From assembly GCF_020859565.1 (NCBI RefSeq), contig NZ_JAJHUO010000043.1:23783-87782 (forward strand): a DNA stretch of 64,000 bases, given 5' to 3'. This DNA comes from Saccharothrix luteola (GTDB lineage: Bacteria; Actinomycetota; Actinomycetes; Mycobacteriales; Pseudonocardiaceae). Positions 1 to 8,403 of this stretch are shown here, piece by piece. Position 1 is the first letter of the stretch; the number at the start of each line of letters is the position of its first letter. The notes beneath the pieces were generated by a model. That model saw nothing but the letters and a program-made list of their open reading frames with translations, was not told where the DNA came from and did not search any database. The translations under genes were made by a program, and so were the position numbers.

Positions 1-976
1 CGTCGGCCGCGTTGTCCAGCACGATCAGCATCCGCCGCGTCGCCACCCGGCTGCGGTACAGCGCCGCCTGGGCGTGCAGGTCGACCGGGATCGAGTCCGG
101 CGGCACGCCGAGGGCGTCGAGGAACCCGCGCACGGCCTCGGCGTGCAGCAGCGGCGGCGAGAGCGGGTCGACACCGCGCAGGTTCACGTAGAGCTGCCCG
201 TCCGGGAAGCGCCCGGCGTTGCGGTGCGCCCAGTGCAGCGCCAGAGCGGTCTTGCCGACGCCCGCCATCCCGTCGATCACCACCGTCGGCGTGTCGTCCA
301 GCAACACGTCGAGGGCGCCCAGCTCGGCGCGCCGCCCGCTGAACTGCGGGGTGTGCGCGGGCAGTTGGCGCGGCGCGGCACCGTCGAGGGCCGGGCGCGG
401 CTCGCCCGGCACGCGCACCCACGCCGTGCCGGTGGTCTCCTTGACCGTGAACCGGACCCGGCGGAACGCGTCAGGCTCGCTGGCCGGGCTGTGCCGCACG
501 ACCTCGTCGTGGAACCAGTCCGAGACGACCAGCACGAGCGGTGACGCCGATTCGGCGAGCGCGGCCTTCACCGGCGGGGCGTCGAGCAACCGGAACGTGT
601 GGTTCACCGCGGCCCCGACGACCCCGTGGTCGTCGAACTGGACCTCGCCCGCGTGCACCGCCACCCGCAGCCGCATCCGCTCCGCCGCCCCGCGCCCGGC
701 GTTGTGCGCGCGCACCTCGGCGAGCAGCGCGTCCGGCAGCACCTCGGTGAACAGGCCCTTCACGACGTCCGGCGGGGTCAGCACGAGCACCCCGTCACCC
801 CGGTCCTCGTGGTGGCCCGCTTCCCACGGGATGCCGCACACCCGGAACGCGGAGACCAGGGCCGAGTACAGCCCGTCGCGCACCGCGACCCGGTCGCGGT
901 CGGAGCGGCCCTGATCGCTGAAGCCGGCGACGTCGACAGCCAGCACGGTGCGGTGGACGGCAGGCTTCACACTCAC
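1..976 (-). CDS. Cyclase-like domain plus NB-ARC ATPase regulator (3' end beyond window)
   Basis: This gene runs off the left edge, so only about 325 N-terminal codons are visible. Read on the minus strand from GTG at 976, the first ~190 residues look like a class III nucleotide-cyclase fold (LAVDVAGFSD near the start, then HHEDRGDGVLVL and LRVAVHAGEV). It is followed by PQFSGR, a P-loop GMAGVGKTA, and a Walker B MLIVLDNAAD that reaches the edge. This matches actinobacterial STAND proteins in which a cyclase-like sensor precedes NB-ARC, usually with TPR repeats after it. Whether the cyclase part is catalytic cannot be judged. A second GTG at 970 is an equally weak start; neither has a good ribosome site. 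The gene is transcribed in the same direction as the fructan operon but is separated from it by a strong hairpin, so it is probably an independent unit. Confidence 0.75.
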   Translation of the reverse strand, partial: MSVKPAVHRTVLAVDVAGFSDQGRSDRDRVAVRDGLYSALVSAFRVCGIPWEAGHHEDRGDGVLVLTPPDVVKGLFTEVLPDALLAEVRAHNAGRGAAERMRLRVAVHAGEVQFDDHGVVGAAVNHTFRLLDAPPVKAALAESASPLVLVVSDWFHDEVVRHSPASEPDAFRRVRFTVKETTGTAWVRVPGEPRPALDGAAPRQLPAHTPQFSGRRAELGALDVLLDDTPTVVIDGMAGVGKTALALHWAHRNAGRFPDGQLYVNLRGVDPLSPPLLHAEAVRGFLDALGVPPDSIPVDLHAQAALYRSRVATRRMLIVLDNAAD

Positions 977-1038
977 GCTATCGGCCCGAACCGGTACCGC
1001 GTTCCCGTCCGACGGGACGTTGGGTGGCGGGTCGTCGG

Positions 1039-1074
1039 GACGAAGGGCGGATGGGGTGCCATCCGCCCTTCGTC
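1039..1074 (-). terminator. Hairpin terminator of the fructan operon
   Basis: A perfect 16-bp stem (GACGAAGGGCGGATGG and its complement) closes a GGTG loop. It lies 16 bases beyond the stop of the last gene of the fructan operon and before the start of the next minus-strand gene. There is no clear T-tract, which is normal for high-GC actinomycetes. Confidence 0.8.
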
Positions 1075-1089
1075 GTGGTACCGCGGTCG

Positions 1090-2961
1090 TCAGGTGGTCG
1101 GCATGCTCCACCGCTGGTTGGGGCCGCCGACGCAGTCCCAGACCTGCAACTGGCGGCCGTTGGCGGCGTCCCCGGCGGCGAGGTCGAGGCAGCGCTTGGA
1201 CCACGCGTTCTGGTACTGGTCCGTGCCGATGCGGATCCACCGCTGGTTGTCGCCGCCCCAGCACGCGTGGGTCTTGAGCTTCGCGCCGTTGCCGATGGTC
1301 TCCCCCGGCTGGTCGAGGCACTCGTCACCGATCTTGATCTTCCCGGCCGCGGTGAACGTCCAGCGCTGGTTGCCGCCGTTCCAGCAGTCCCAGATGTTCA
1401 CCAGGGCCGTGGCGTTGTCGCGGTCGACGCACTTGTCGGCGCCATTCCACTTGATCATGCCGATGCCCTGGTCCGGTCCGCTGGGCGCGGTCGTCCAGGC
1501 CTTGCTCAGGCGTCGGAACGTCAGCGATTCGACGCGCACCGTGCCGTTGTTGGCGTAGGTGCGGATGCCGAGGCTGCCGCTGGAGGAGTCGAAGTCGACG
1601 TTGTCGGTGACCGAGACCCGGCCGTCGTTGCCGAAGGTCTCCAGCTGCCCCCGGTCGACGAGGACCCGCAGCTTCACCCGGTTGTCGATCGGCGGCATGG
1701 GGGCGTCGGCGAGGGTCTGCCGGACGCGGTCGTAGCCGATCGCGGCGTCGCGGGTGCCGTCGGCACGGCGGTGCAGCTCGAAGCCGAAGTCGGTGGCCGT
1801 GGCCCCGGTCAGGTCGTAGGTCGCCTCGATCTCGTAGGTGTCGGCGGCGATGCCGTTGAACGGGTTGGTCGCGAGGTCGTTGGAGATCGTCAGGTTGCTC
1901 CACGTCCGCGCGGCCTGGCGGATGGTGGAGATCTCGCCGACGGGGTTGCGGGTCACCCGGATGCCCTCCCCCGGGAACGTCCTGAGCCCGAGCTGCGCGG
2001 GGAACGACGCGTTGCCCGTCCAGGTCGAGCCCTTGTTGCCGGGCTGCCAGAACATCTGGACCACCCGGTCGGTGGGCGTGTTGGTGAAGGTGAGGCCCGC
2101 GTAGGCGGTCCCGCCGAAGTCGGTCCGACCCACGTCCATGCGTTGCGGGCGCGACCAGCCGGCGTCCGGCACGAAGACCCCCGCGCTGTCGAGCGTGCCG
2201 ATGACGTACTCGCCGCTCGCGTCCTGCAGGACCCACTTCGGGTTCGCGGTGTTGCCGTCGACGGGGAGTTGGTAGAGGTCGGGGCACTCGAACAGCCAGT
2301 CGGCGCGGAACTCGCCCCGGTGGGTCCAGGTGAGCAGGTTCGTGGAGCTGTAGAACTTCGCGGTGTTGCCGCCCTCGTTGCCCCAGAAGACCATGCCCCA
2401 GCGGTTGCGCGCGGCGTCCCAGAACACCTTCGGGTCGCGGGACTCGTACGGGGTGGAGATCACCTTGGCGCCGCCGTTGTACATGCGGAACGTCCTGGCG
2501 CCGTCGGTGCTGTAGGCGATGGAGACGCCGTTGGTGTTGGTGAACAGCAGGATGGGCGCGTCGGCGCCGGTCTTGAGGCCGGTGACGTTGTTGGTGTCCA
2601 CCCAGCCGCCGCCTGAGAACAGGGTGGCGTTGTGCAGGCCCGGTTCCAGGGCGATCGGCTGCTGCGTCCAGTGCACGAGGTCCCTGCTGGTCGCGTGGCC
2701 CCAGTGCATGGTGTCCCAGTTCAGGCCGTGCGGGTTGTGCTGGTAGAAGAGGTGGTAGACGCCGTTGTAGTACAGCGGCGCGTTCACGTCGTTCATCCAG
2801 CCGCCCTGCGAGCTGAAGTGGAACTGGCCGCGGAACGGCTCGTTGTAGTCGGTCGCGTCGTAGGGGTACTCCGGGTAGGGCGCCGCCTGTGCCGGGGGCG
2901 CGGCGATCGCGGTGATCGCCACCAGGATCGCCACTGCCGACAGGACAACGGATCTGCGCAT
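1090..2961 (-). CDS. Secreted GH32 beta-fructosidase with C-terminal ricin-type lectin module
   Basis: This 623-residue protein should hydrolyse levan, inulin or sucrose-type fructosides outside the cell. Residues 1-26 are a Sec signal peptide ending PAQA. The GH32 five-bladed propeller carries all three family motifs: the nucleophile motif as WMNDVNAP near residue 55, RDPK near 174 and the acid/base ECPDLY near 224. A beta-sandwich follows, then a ricin B-type (CBM13) trefoil from about residue 500 with repeated QRW motifs. The first motif normally reads WMNDPNG; here the Pro is Val and the Gly is Ala, while the catalytic Asp is kept. It is the last gene of a six-gene operon, 38 bases after the fructokinase. 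Substrate preference (levan or inulin) cannot be read from sequence. Confidence 0.9.
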   Translation of the reverse strand: MRRSVVLSAVAILVAITAIAAPPAQAAPYPEYPYDATDYNEPFRGQFHFSSQGGWMNDVNAPLYYNGVYHLFYQHNPHGLNWDTMHWGHATSRDLVHWTQQPIALEPGLHNATLFSGGGWVDTNNVTGLKTGADAPILLFTNTNGVSIAYSTDGARTFRMYNGGAKVISTPYESRDPKVFWDAARNRWGMVFWGNEGGNTAKFYSSTNLLTWTHRGEFRADWLFECPDLYQLPVDGNTANPKWVLQDASGEYVIGTLDSAGVFVPDAGWSRPQRMDVGRTDFGGTAYAGLTFTNTPTDRVVQMFWQPGNKGSTWTGNASFPAQLGLRTFPGEGIRVTRNPVGEISTIRQAARTWSNLTISNDLATNPFNGIAADTYEIEATYDLTGATATDFGFELHRRADGTRDAAIGYDRVRQTLADAPMPPIDNRVKLRVLVDRGQLETFGNDGRVSVTDNVDFDSSSGSLGIRTYANNGTVRVESLTFRRLSKAWTTAPSGPDQGIGMIKWNGADKCVDRDNATALVNIWDCWNGGNQRWTFTAAGKIKIGDECLDQPGETIGNGAKLKTHACWGGDNQRWIRIGTDQYQNAWSKRCLDLAAGDAANGRQLQVWDCVGGPNQRWSMPTT

Positions 2962-2999
2962 GCTGGCCTCACTTCACGTCTGTGGGAAGAGAGTTCGGG

Positions 3000-3944
3000 T
3001 CAAGCGGTCGCGGAACGGATCTCGGCGGTGAGCAGTTCGTCGAACCAGGGGGAATCGGCGCCGGGGCGGGTGCAGGTGATGGCCGCGACGCGTTGGGCGT
3101 AGGCGAGGACGTCGGCGAGTTCGGTGTGGGTGACGGTGGCGAGGTTGGTCCGGGTGAGCAGGTCGTTGCGGTCGAAGGCGGCCAGCAGGCCCGCCATGAA
3201 GGCGTCCCCCGCGCCGACGGTGTCGGTGACGTCGACCGAAAGGCCGGGTAGGTCGATGTGCCCGGTAGGCCCGGAGGCGTGCACGCCCTCCGCCCCGCGG
3301 GTGACGATCACGAAAGCGGGCCCCTGCTCGTGCCACTCGGCCACGACGTCGGCGAGCGGTCGGTCGGGGGCGATCCACCGCAGGTCGTCGGCGCTGACCT
3401 TGACGACGTCGACCATGCCGAGCCAGCGCCGCAGCCGGGCGCGCACGGTGGCGTGGTCGTCGATGAGCATCGGGCGGATGTTGGGGTCGAGGGTGATGAC
3501 GCGGTGCGGGTGCTCGCGGGAGAGCAAGATCTCGAACGCGGTGGCCATGGGCTCGATCGCGAGGGCGAAGGAGCCGCCCACGTGCAGTGCCGCGTCCGGC
3601 GGGAGTTCGGCCGGCAGGTCCGCGACCTGCCAGCCGCCGTCGGCGCAGCCGTCGATGTAGAACGAGTAGTCGGCCACCCCGTCGCGGTCGACGTCCACCA
3701 CGGCGAGGGTGGTCGGCGCGGTCGACTCGGTGACGTGGCGGAGGTCGACGTTGGAGGTCTCCAGGTGGGTGCGCAGCAGCGAGCCCATGCGGTCGTCGGC
3801 AAGGCGTGCCAGCAGCGCGGTCGGGGTGCCGAGCCTGCCGAGCCCGACGGCGGTGTTGGCGGGGCTGCCACCCGGGAGGGGTCGGTAGCCGCCGACGCCG
3901 TCGGGCACGAGATCGACGAGGGCCTCGCCGGCAACGATGATCAT
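3000..3944 (-). CDS. PfkB-family fructokinase
   Basis: This 314-residue ribokinase-fold sugar kinase most likely phosphorylates fructose released by the neighbouring GH32 enzymes. It begins MIIVAGEALVD, has the N-terminal GGSPANTAVGLGRLG substrate loop, and carries the ATP-site signature DTVGAGDAFMAG near residue 250, whose last Asp is the catalytic base. An open frame extends upstream to 4100, but ATG at 3944 is preferred: it follows an AAGGAA ribosome site at normal spacing and the extra residues look like noise. It sits between the two GH32 genes, which supports fructose as substrate; other ketohexoses or 2-keto-3-deoxy sugars are possible for this family. Confidence 0.88.
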   Translation of the reverse strand: MIIVAGEALVDLVPDGVGGYRPLPGGSPANTAVGLGRLGTPTALLARLADDRMGSLLRTHLETSNVDLRHVTESTAPTTLAVVDVDRDGVADYSFYIDGCADGGWQVADLPAELPPDAALHVGGSFALAIEPMATAFEILLSREHPHRVITLDPNIRPMLIDDHATVRARLRRWLGMVDVVKVSADDLRWIAPDRPLADVVAEWHEQGPAFVIVTRGAEGVHASGPTGHIDLPGLSVDVTDTVGAGDAFMAGLLAAFDRNDLLTRTNLATVTHTELADVLAYAQRVAAITCTRPGADSPWFDELLTAEIRSATA

Positions 3945-3973
3945 GTCGTGTTCCTTGTCGGGGAAGGGGAAGC

Positions 3974-4006
3974 GGTGGTGGAGCCGGGAGAGGTGGCTCC
4001 ACCACC
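3974..4006 (-). other. Intercistronic hairpin inside the fructan operon
   Basis: A 12-bp perfect stem (GGTGGTGGAGCC) with a 9-base loop fills the 70-base gap between the long GH32 gene and the fructokinase gene. It could stabilise an upstream mRNA segment or act as a partial terminator that sets relative expression. Confidence 0.55.
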
Positions 4007-4014
4007 CCGAGCGG

Positions 4015-6522
4015 TCAGCGTCGGGAGGAGCCCCAGTGCCACGCGGTGAGGCGGTCGATCCGGGCGTCGCCGCCCTCGGCGAAGACCTCCACCCCGTCAC
4101 CGGCGGCCGGGTCGGGGAAGACCAGGCTGGTGATCACGGCCTGGCCCGTGCCGCCGAAGACCTCGACCGACGAGCGGTCCACGAGCACGCGCAACGCCAC
4201 CTTCCCGTTCACGGCGGCCAGCGGCGCGCGCTGCACGGCGGGGAAGTCGGGGCTGAAGTCGACGCGCCCGGACCGGGTGCGGTCCACGTACAGCTCGCCG
4301 CGGTTGGTGTCGTAGCCGATCACGGTTTCCTGCCCGGGACCGCTGTGCACCTTCAGGCCGAAGCGCTCCGCATCCCTGGCCGAGAACGTCGCCTCGATGT
4401 CCAGCGCCTGGCCTTCGGCACGCCTGCCCAGCGAGCGCGAGCCCTCGCGGACGGTGCTGCCGTGCACGATGACCGGTGCGCCCTGGTGGAGGCGGTCGAG
4501 GGCGCGCACCGGTTTCTGGACGAGCCTGACCTCATCGCCGACGGTGCGCAGCTCCAGCTGCCTGACCACGCTCTGCGCGCTGCGCCACGGCGAGGTCGGG
4601 GTGTTGCCGGCGTACTGCCAGTTGTTCATCCAGCCGATCGCGTAGCGCTTGCCGTCGGGGGCGTTCTCCCAGGACACGGGGGCGTAGTAGTCCTTGCCGA
4701 AGTCCACCCAGTCCGCCCTCTCGACGCCGGACTTCGCGGGTGCGCCGGCGAGGGTGAACCGGTCGGCGAGGACGTGGCCCCACCCGGCGGTGTTGCGGTC
4801 CACCACGGAGATCCGCGCCTGTCGGCCGAGGTGCTCGCGCAGGTCGAAGGAGGCCCAGTCGAGGGTTTCGCGGTCCGCCCCGGTGGCCGTGCGCACGACC
4901 TTCCCGTCGACCACGAGGTTGACCGAGGTCTCGGTGGAGCGCGGCTTGGCGGGGGCGTCGGCGAGCACCACGTGATCGACCAGGACGTGGCCCCAGCCGC
5001 CGGTGTTCTGGTCCACGACCTCCAAGCGCGCCCCCTTCCCGGCGAGGTCGCGCACGTCCCACGAAGCCCAGTTCAGGGCCTCGGAGTCCTTGCCGGTGGC
5101 ACTGCGCACGACCTGACCGTCGACGACCAGCCGCACCGCGGTGGGTGCTTCGGAGGTGACGGGGTGGTGGCCGCCGCCGATGAGGAAGTTCAGGTACGGC
5201 GCGGAGATGGTGAACTCCGGTGAGGTGAGCGTGCCGGTCGTGGCGTCGCCCCGGAGGAAGGTGTTGACCAGACCGCCGCCCTGCCAGCCGGAGACCTCCA
5301 TCTGACCGGGCAGCGTGCCGGTCGCGGGCGCGGTGCCGAACGCCTCCCCGGTCGCGGTCCAGGTTCCGTAGGAACCGCCCTCGAAGTCGGCCAGGACCTG
5401 GCGCACCGGCGGCGTTTCCTCGGTCGCGGCGGCCGGGTCGTGGGGGTGCCTGCCGCCGCCGATCTTGAAGTTGAGGTACGGCTGATCCACGGTGAACGGC
5501 GGGGAGGTCAGGGTGCCGGTCGCGCCGTCGCCGCCGTGGAAGCTGTTGGCGTAGCCCGTTCCCTCGACGCCGCCCACGGGGAGTTGGCCTGGCAGCGGGC
5601 CGGTGGCCGGAGCGTCGCCGAAAGCGGTGCCGGTGGTCGTCCACCCGCCGTAGGAGGACTCGAAGTCCTGGACGACCACGCCGGCCGGTGGGGTGTAGCT
5701 GCCGTCGTCGTCAGGGGTGAAGCGGGTGCCGTCGAAGTCACCGACGAAGTACTGCGCGGCCGAACCGCCCGCGATGCCGCCGGGGTTGATGCTGACCACC
5801 AGCACCCACTTGGTCTTGCGGGGGTCGCCGTCGACCCGCAGCGGGAACAGGTCCGGGCACTCCCACACGCCGCCGACCGCGCCCTGCGGGCCGAAATCGC
5901 TCAGGTGCGCCCAGGTCTTGAGGTCGGGCGAGGAGTAGAAGCCGACCTTGTGCTCGGTGGACAGCGCGACCGCCATCAGCCACCGCCCGGCCTGCCACTG
6001 GACCTTGGGGTCGCGGAACTCGCGGGAGCCGATGTCGAGCACCGGGTTGCCCGCGTGCTTGGTCCACGTCCGGCCGTTGTCGGTGCTGTAGGCCAGCGAC
6101 TGCGCCTGCCGACCGTCCGCTTTGGAGTGGGTGGTGTAGATCGCGACCAGGGCCGGGTCCTCGGGCGTGCCGAAGCCGGAGGTGTTGCCGTGGTCGACGA
6201 CGGCGCTGCCGGAGAACACCATCTCGGTGTCGTCGTGCGGGAGGGCGAGCGGGAGCTCCCGCCAGTGCACGAGGTCACGGCTCACGGCGTGGCCCCAGGA
6301 CATGTCGCCCCAGCTGTTGCCGTCCGGGTTGTACTGGTAGAAGAGGTGGTACTCGCCCTCGTGGTAGACCAACCCGTTGGGGTCGTTCATCCAGTTCTTC
6401 GCGGGGGTGTAGTGGAACTGCGGTCGGTGGGGTTCGGTGAACGAGGGCTCGGCGTGGGCGTTCGGCACCGCCCCGAGCAGGACGGCGGCGGTCAACAGGC
6501 TGACGAGACGACGACGTCTCAT
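4015..6522 (-). CDS. Secreted GH32 levanase/inulinase with a nested double insert in the propeller
   Basis: This is an 835-residue secreted fructan hydrolase with a signal peptide ending NAHA. It has canonical GH32 motifs: WMNDPNG near residue 44, RDPK near 169 and ECPDLF near 221. About 315 residues are inserted between roughly 280 and 595, before the propeller resumes with DFGKDYYAP and GWMNNW. The insert contains two copies of a DFE..YG.WT.TG.AFG segment (A) followed by two copies of a LVVDG.VVR.ATG..GWGHVL segment (B), in the order A-A-B-B. Single A-B inserts are, to my knowledge, common in bacterial levanases; this one looks like one A-B copy inserted into another. It lies 70 bases after the ABC ATPase gene in the same operon. 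Confidence 0.9.
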   Translation of the reverse strand: MRRRRLVSLLTAAVLLGAVPNAHAEPSFTEPHRPQFHYTPAKNWMNDPNGLVYHEGEYHLFYQYNPDGNSWGDMSWGHAVSRDLVHWRELPLALPHDDTEMVFSGSAVVDHGNTSGFGTPEDPALVAIYTTHSKADGRQAQSLAYSTDNGRTWTKHAGNPVLDIGSREFRDPKVQWQAGRWLMAVALSTEHKVGFYSSPDLKTWAHLSDFGPQGAVGGVWECPDLFPLRVDGDPRKTKWVLVVSINPGGIAGGSAAQYFVGDFDGTRFTPDDDGSYTPPAGVVVQDFESSYGGWTTTGTAFGDAPATGPLPGQLPVGGVEGTGYANSFHGGDGATGTLTSPPFTVDQPYLNFKIGGGRHPHDPAAATEETPPVRQVLADFEGGSYGTWTATGEAFGTAPATGTLPGQMEVSGWQGGGLVNTFLRGDATTGTLTSPEFTISAPYLNFLIGGGHHPVTSEAPTAVRLVVDGQVVRSATGKDSEALNWASWDVRDLAGKGARLEVVDQNTGGWGHVLVDHVVLADAPAKPRSTETSVNLVVDGKVVRTATGADRETLDWASFDLREHLGRQARISVVDRNTAGWGHVLADRFTLAGAPAKSGVERADWVDFGKDYYAPVSWENAPDGKRYAIGWMNNWQYAGNTPTSPWRSAQSVVRQLELRTVGDEVRLVQKPVRALDRLHQGAPVIVHGSTVREGSRSLGRRAEGQALDIEATFSARDAERFGLKVHSGPGQETVIGYDTNRGELYVDRTRSGRVDFSPDFPAVQRAPLAAVNGKVALRVLVDRSSVEVFGGTGQAVITSLVFPDPAAGDGVEVFAEGGDARIDRLTAWHWGSSRR

Positions 6523-6548
6523 GACACCTCCGGGAAGGCGCGCTCGTC

Positions 6549-6580
6549 CCGCGCGACGCCCCGGTGAAGGCGTCGCGCGG
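6549..6580 (-). other. Intercistronic hairpin between ABC ATPase and GH32 genes
   Basis: A perfect 12-bp stem (CCGCGCGACGCC) with an 8-base loop occupies the 70-base gap between the transporter genes and the first glycosidase. Its size and placement resemble the second intercistronic hairpin of the same operon, suggesting that transporter and enzyme segments are expressed at different levels. Confidence 0.55.
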
Positions 6581-6592
6581 GTGGCGGCGGCG

Positions 6593-7366
6593 TCAGACGG
6601 CTTGGTCTGGCGGTTCCATGGCGCCGGTCATGATCGCGACGGCGTCGGACATCGAGATGGTCTTCGGGTCGACCACGGCCTTGCGGCGGCCGAGGCGTTG
6701 GATGTGGATGCGGTCCGCGACCTCGAATACGTGCGGCATGTTGTGGCTGATCAGGATGACCGGCAGGCCGCGGTCGCGGACCTGGAGCACCAGGTCGAGC
6801 ACGGCGCGGGACTCGCGGACGCCCAGCGCCGCCGTCGGCTCGTCCATGATGACGACCCGGCTGCCGAACGCGGCGGCACGGGCGACGGCGACGGCTTGCC
6901 GTTGGCCGCCGGACAGGGTTTCCACGGCCTGGCCGGGGTTCTGGATGGTCATGATCCCCAACGCGTCGAGCTGCCGCCGTGCCTCCTCGCGCATGCCGTT
7001 GCGGTCGAGCATGCGGAACACCGTGCCGAGCACGCCCTTGCGGCGGCGTTCGCGGCCCAGGAACAGGTTCGCGGCGATGTCCAACGACGGCGCCACGGCC
7101 AACGACTGGTGCACGGTCTCGATGCCGGCGTCCCGCGCGTCGATCGGCGAGGTGAACGACACCGGTGCGCCGTCGACCAGGATCTCGCCCTCGTCCGGCA
7201 CGACCGCGCCGGACAGCGCTTTGATCAGGCTGGACTTGCCGGCGCCGTTGTCGCCGATGACGGCCAGGATCTCGCCCGGCAGCAGTTCCAGGTCGGCACC
7301 GGACAGGGCGGTGACCCGGCCGTAGCGCTTGACCAGGCCGCGGGCCTGCAACACCGGTGTGGTCAT
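6593..7366 (-). CDS. Sugar ABC transporter ATP-binding protein (FrcA-like)
   Basis: This 257-residue cytoplasmic ATPase powers uptake of the sugar caught by the lipoprotein encoded upstream. It shows Walker A GDNGAGKSS, signature motif LSGGQRQAVAVARA, Walker B VVIMDEPTAAL and switch histidine in LISHN. It has a single nucleotide-binding domain, as in fructose-type FrcA, not the doubled domain of RbsA/MglA. The open frame extends to 7441, but ATG at 7366 overlaps the permease stop by four bases (ATGA), indicating translational coupling. Confidence 0.92.
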   Translation of the reverse strand: MTTPVLQARGLVKRYGRVTALSGADLELLPGEILAVIGDNGAGKSSLIKALSGAVVPDEGEILVDGAPVSFTSPIDARDAGIETVHQSLAVAPSLDIAANLFLGRERRRKGVLGTVFRMLDRNGMREEARRQLDALGIMTIQNPGQAVETLSGGQRQAVAVARAAAFGSRVVIMDEPTAALGVRESRAVLDLVLQVRDRGLPVILISHNMPHVFEVADRIHIQRLGRRKAVVDPKTISMSDAVAIMTGAMEPPDQAV

Positions 7367-8400
7367 GGCTTCACCTTCCGGATCCACTGGTCCAGCGAGA
7401 CCGCGACGATGATCAGCACGCCGACGGCCAGGGTCTGCCACAGCACGTCCACCCCGGCCAGCGCCAGCCCGTTGCGGAACACGCCGACGATCAGCGCGCC
7501 GATCAGCGAGCCCACGATGGCGCCGCGCCCACCGAACAGGCTGGTCCCGCCGATCACGACGGCGGTGATGGAGTCGAGGTTGTCCATCTGGCCCGCCTGC
7601 GGGCTGGCCGAGGCGATCCGCCCGATCAGCACCCAGGCCGCCATCGCGTACACCAGGCCCGCCGCCGCGTACACGCTGAGCAGCACGCGGCCGGTGCGGA
7701 TGCCGGACAGGCGGGAGGCTTCGAGGTCGTCACCGGTCGAGTAGACGTGCCGTCCCCACGCGGTGTTCTTCAGCGCGAACGCCATCGCGGCCACCAAGAG
7801 CACCATCATGATCGAGCCGTAGGTGACGCGGGTACCGCCGATGTTGATCGTCTGGCCGGTCCACAGCAGCAACGAGGGCATGTCGGTGCCGCGGATGGTG
7901 GCGCTCTCGGAGTACCAGAGGTTCAACGCGAAGAACACGTTGAGCGTGCCGAGGGTGACGATGAACGGCGGCAGCTTCAGCCGCGTGACCAGCAGGCCGT
8001 TGAGCAGTCCGCACAGCGTGCCGACGAGGAAGCCCAGCAGCAGCGCGGGCAGGCCCGGCAGCCCCGTGTCCGCCGCGACCTTCGCCATCACGATCGAGGT
8101 CAGCACCATGATCGCGCCGCAGGACAGGTCGATGCCGGCGGTGAGGATGACGATGGTCTGGCCCACGGCCAGCGTGCCGATGACCGCGACCTGTTGCAGG
8201 ATCAGGGAGATGTTGCCCGGTGTGAGGAAACGGGGCGACAGCACCGCGAACACCACGACGGCGACCAGCAGCACCACGGCCGGCCCGATCGTGGCCTGTG
8301 AGTGCAGCAGGTGCTGGAGACGGGCCAGCGGCGAGCGCCTGGTGTCCTCGCCCAGCGGGTTGCCGCCGGGTGAGTGGCCCGTGGACAGGGTCGTCGACAT
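7363..8400 (-). CDS. Sugar ABC transporter permease (RbsC/FrcC family)
   Basis: This 345-residue integral membrane protein forms the channel of a CUT2-type sugar importer. After a polar N-terminus of about 35 residues it has roughly eight to ten hydrophobic helices and the family segments VGQTIVILTAGIDLS and GRGAIVGSLIGALI near the C-terminus. It follows the binding-protein gene by three bases and overlaps the ATPase gene by four, so the three transporter genes are one translational unit. Linked GH32 and fructokinase genes indicate fructose or short fructo-oligosaccharides as cargo. Confidence 0.92.
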   Translation of the reverse strand: MSTTLSTGHSPGGNPLGEDTRRSPLARLQHLLHSQATIGPAVVLLVAVVVFAVLSPRFLTPGNISLILQQVAVIGTLAVGQTIVILTAGIDLSCGAIMVLTSIVMAKVAADTGLPGLPALLLGFLVGTLCGLLNGLLVTRLKLPPFIVTLGTLNVFFALNLWYSESATIRGTDMPSLLLWTGQTINIGGTRVTYGSIMMVLLVAAMAFALKNTAWGRHVYSTGDDLEASRLSGIRTGRVLLSVYAAAGLVYAMAAWVLIGRIASASPQAGQMDNLDSITAVVIGGTSLFGGRGAIVGSLIGALIVGVFRNGLALAGVDVLWQTLAVGVLIIVAVSLDQWIRKVKP

Positions 8401-8403
8401 CGC

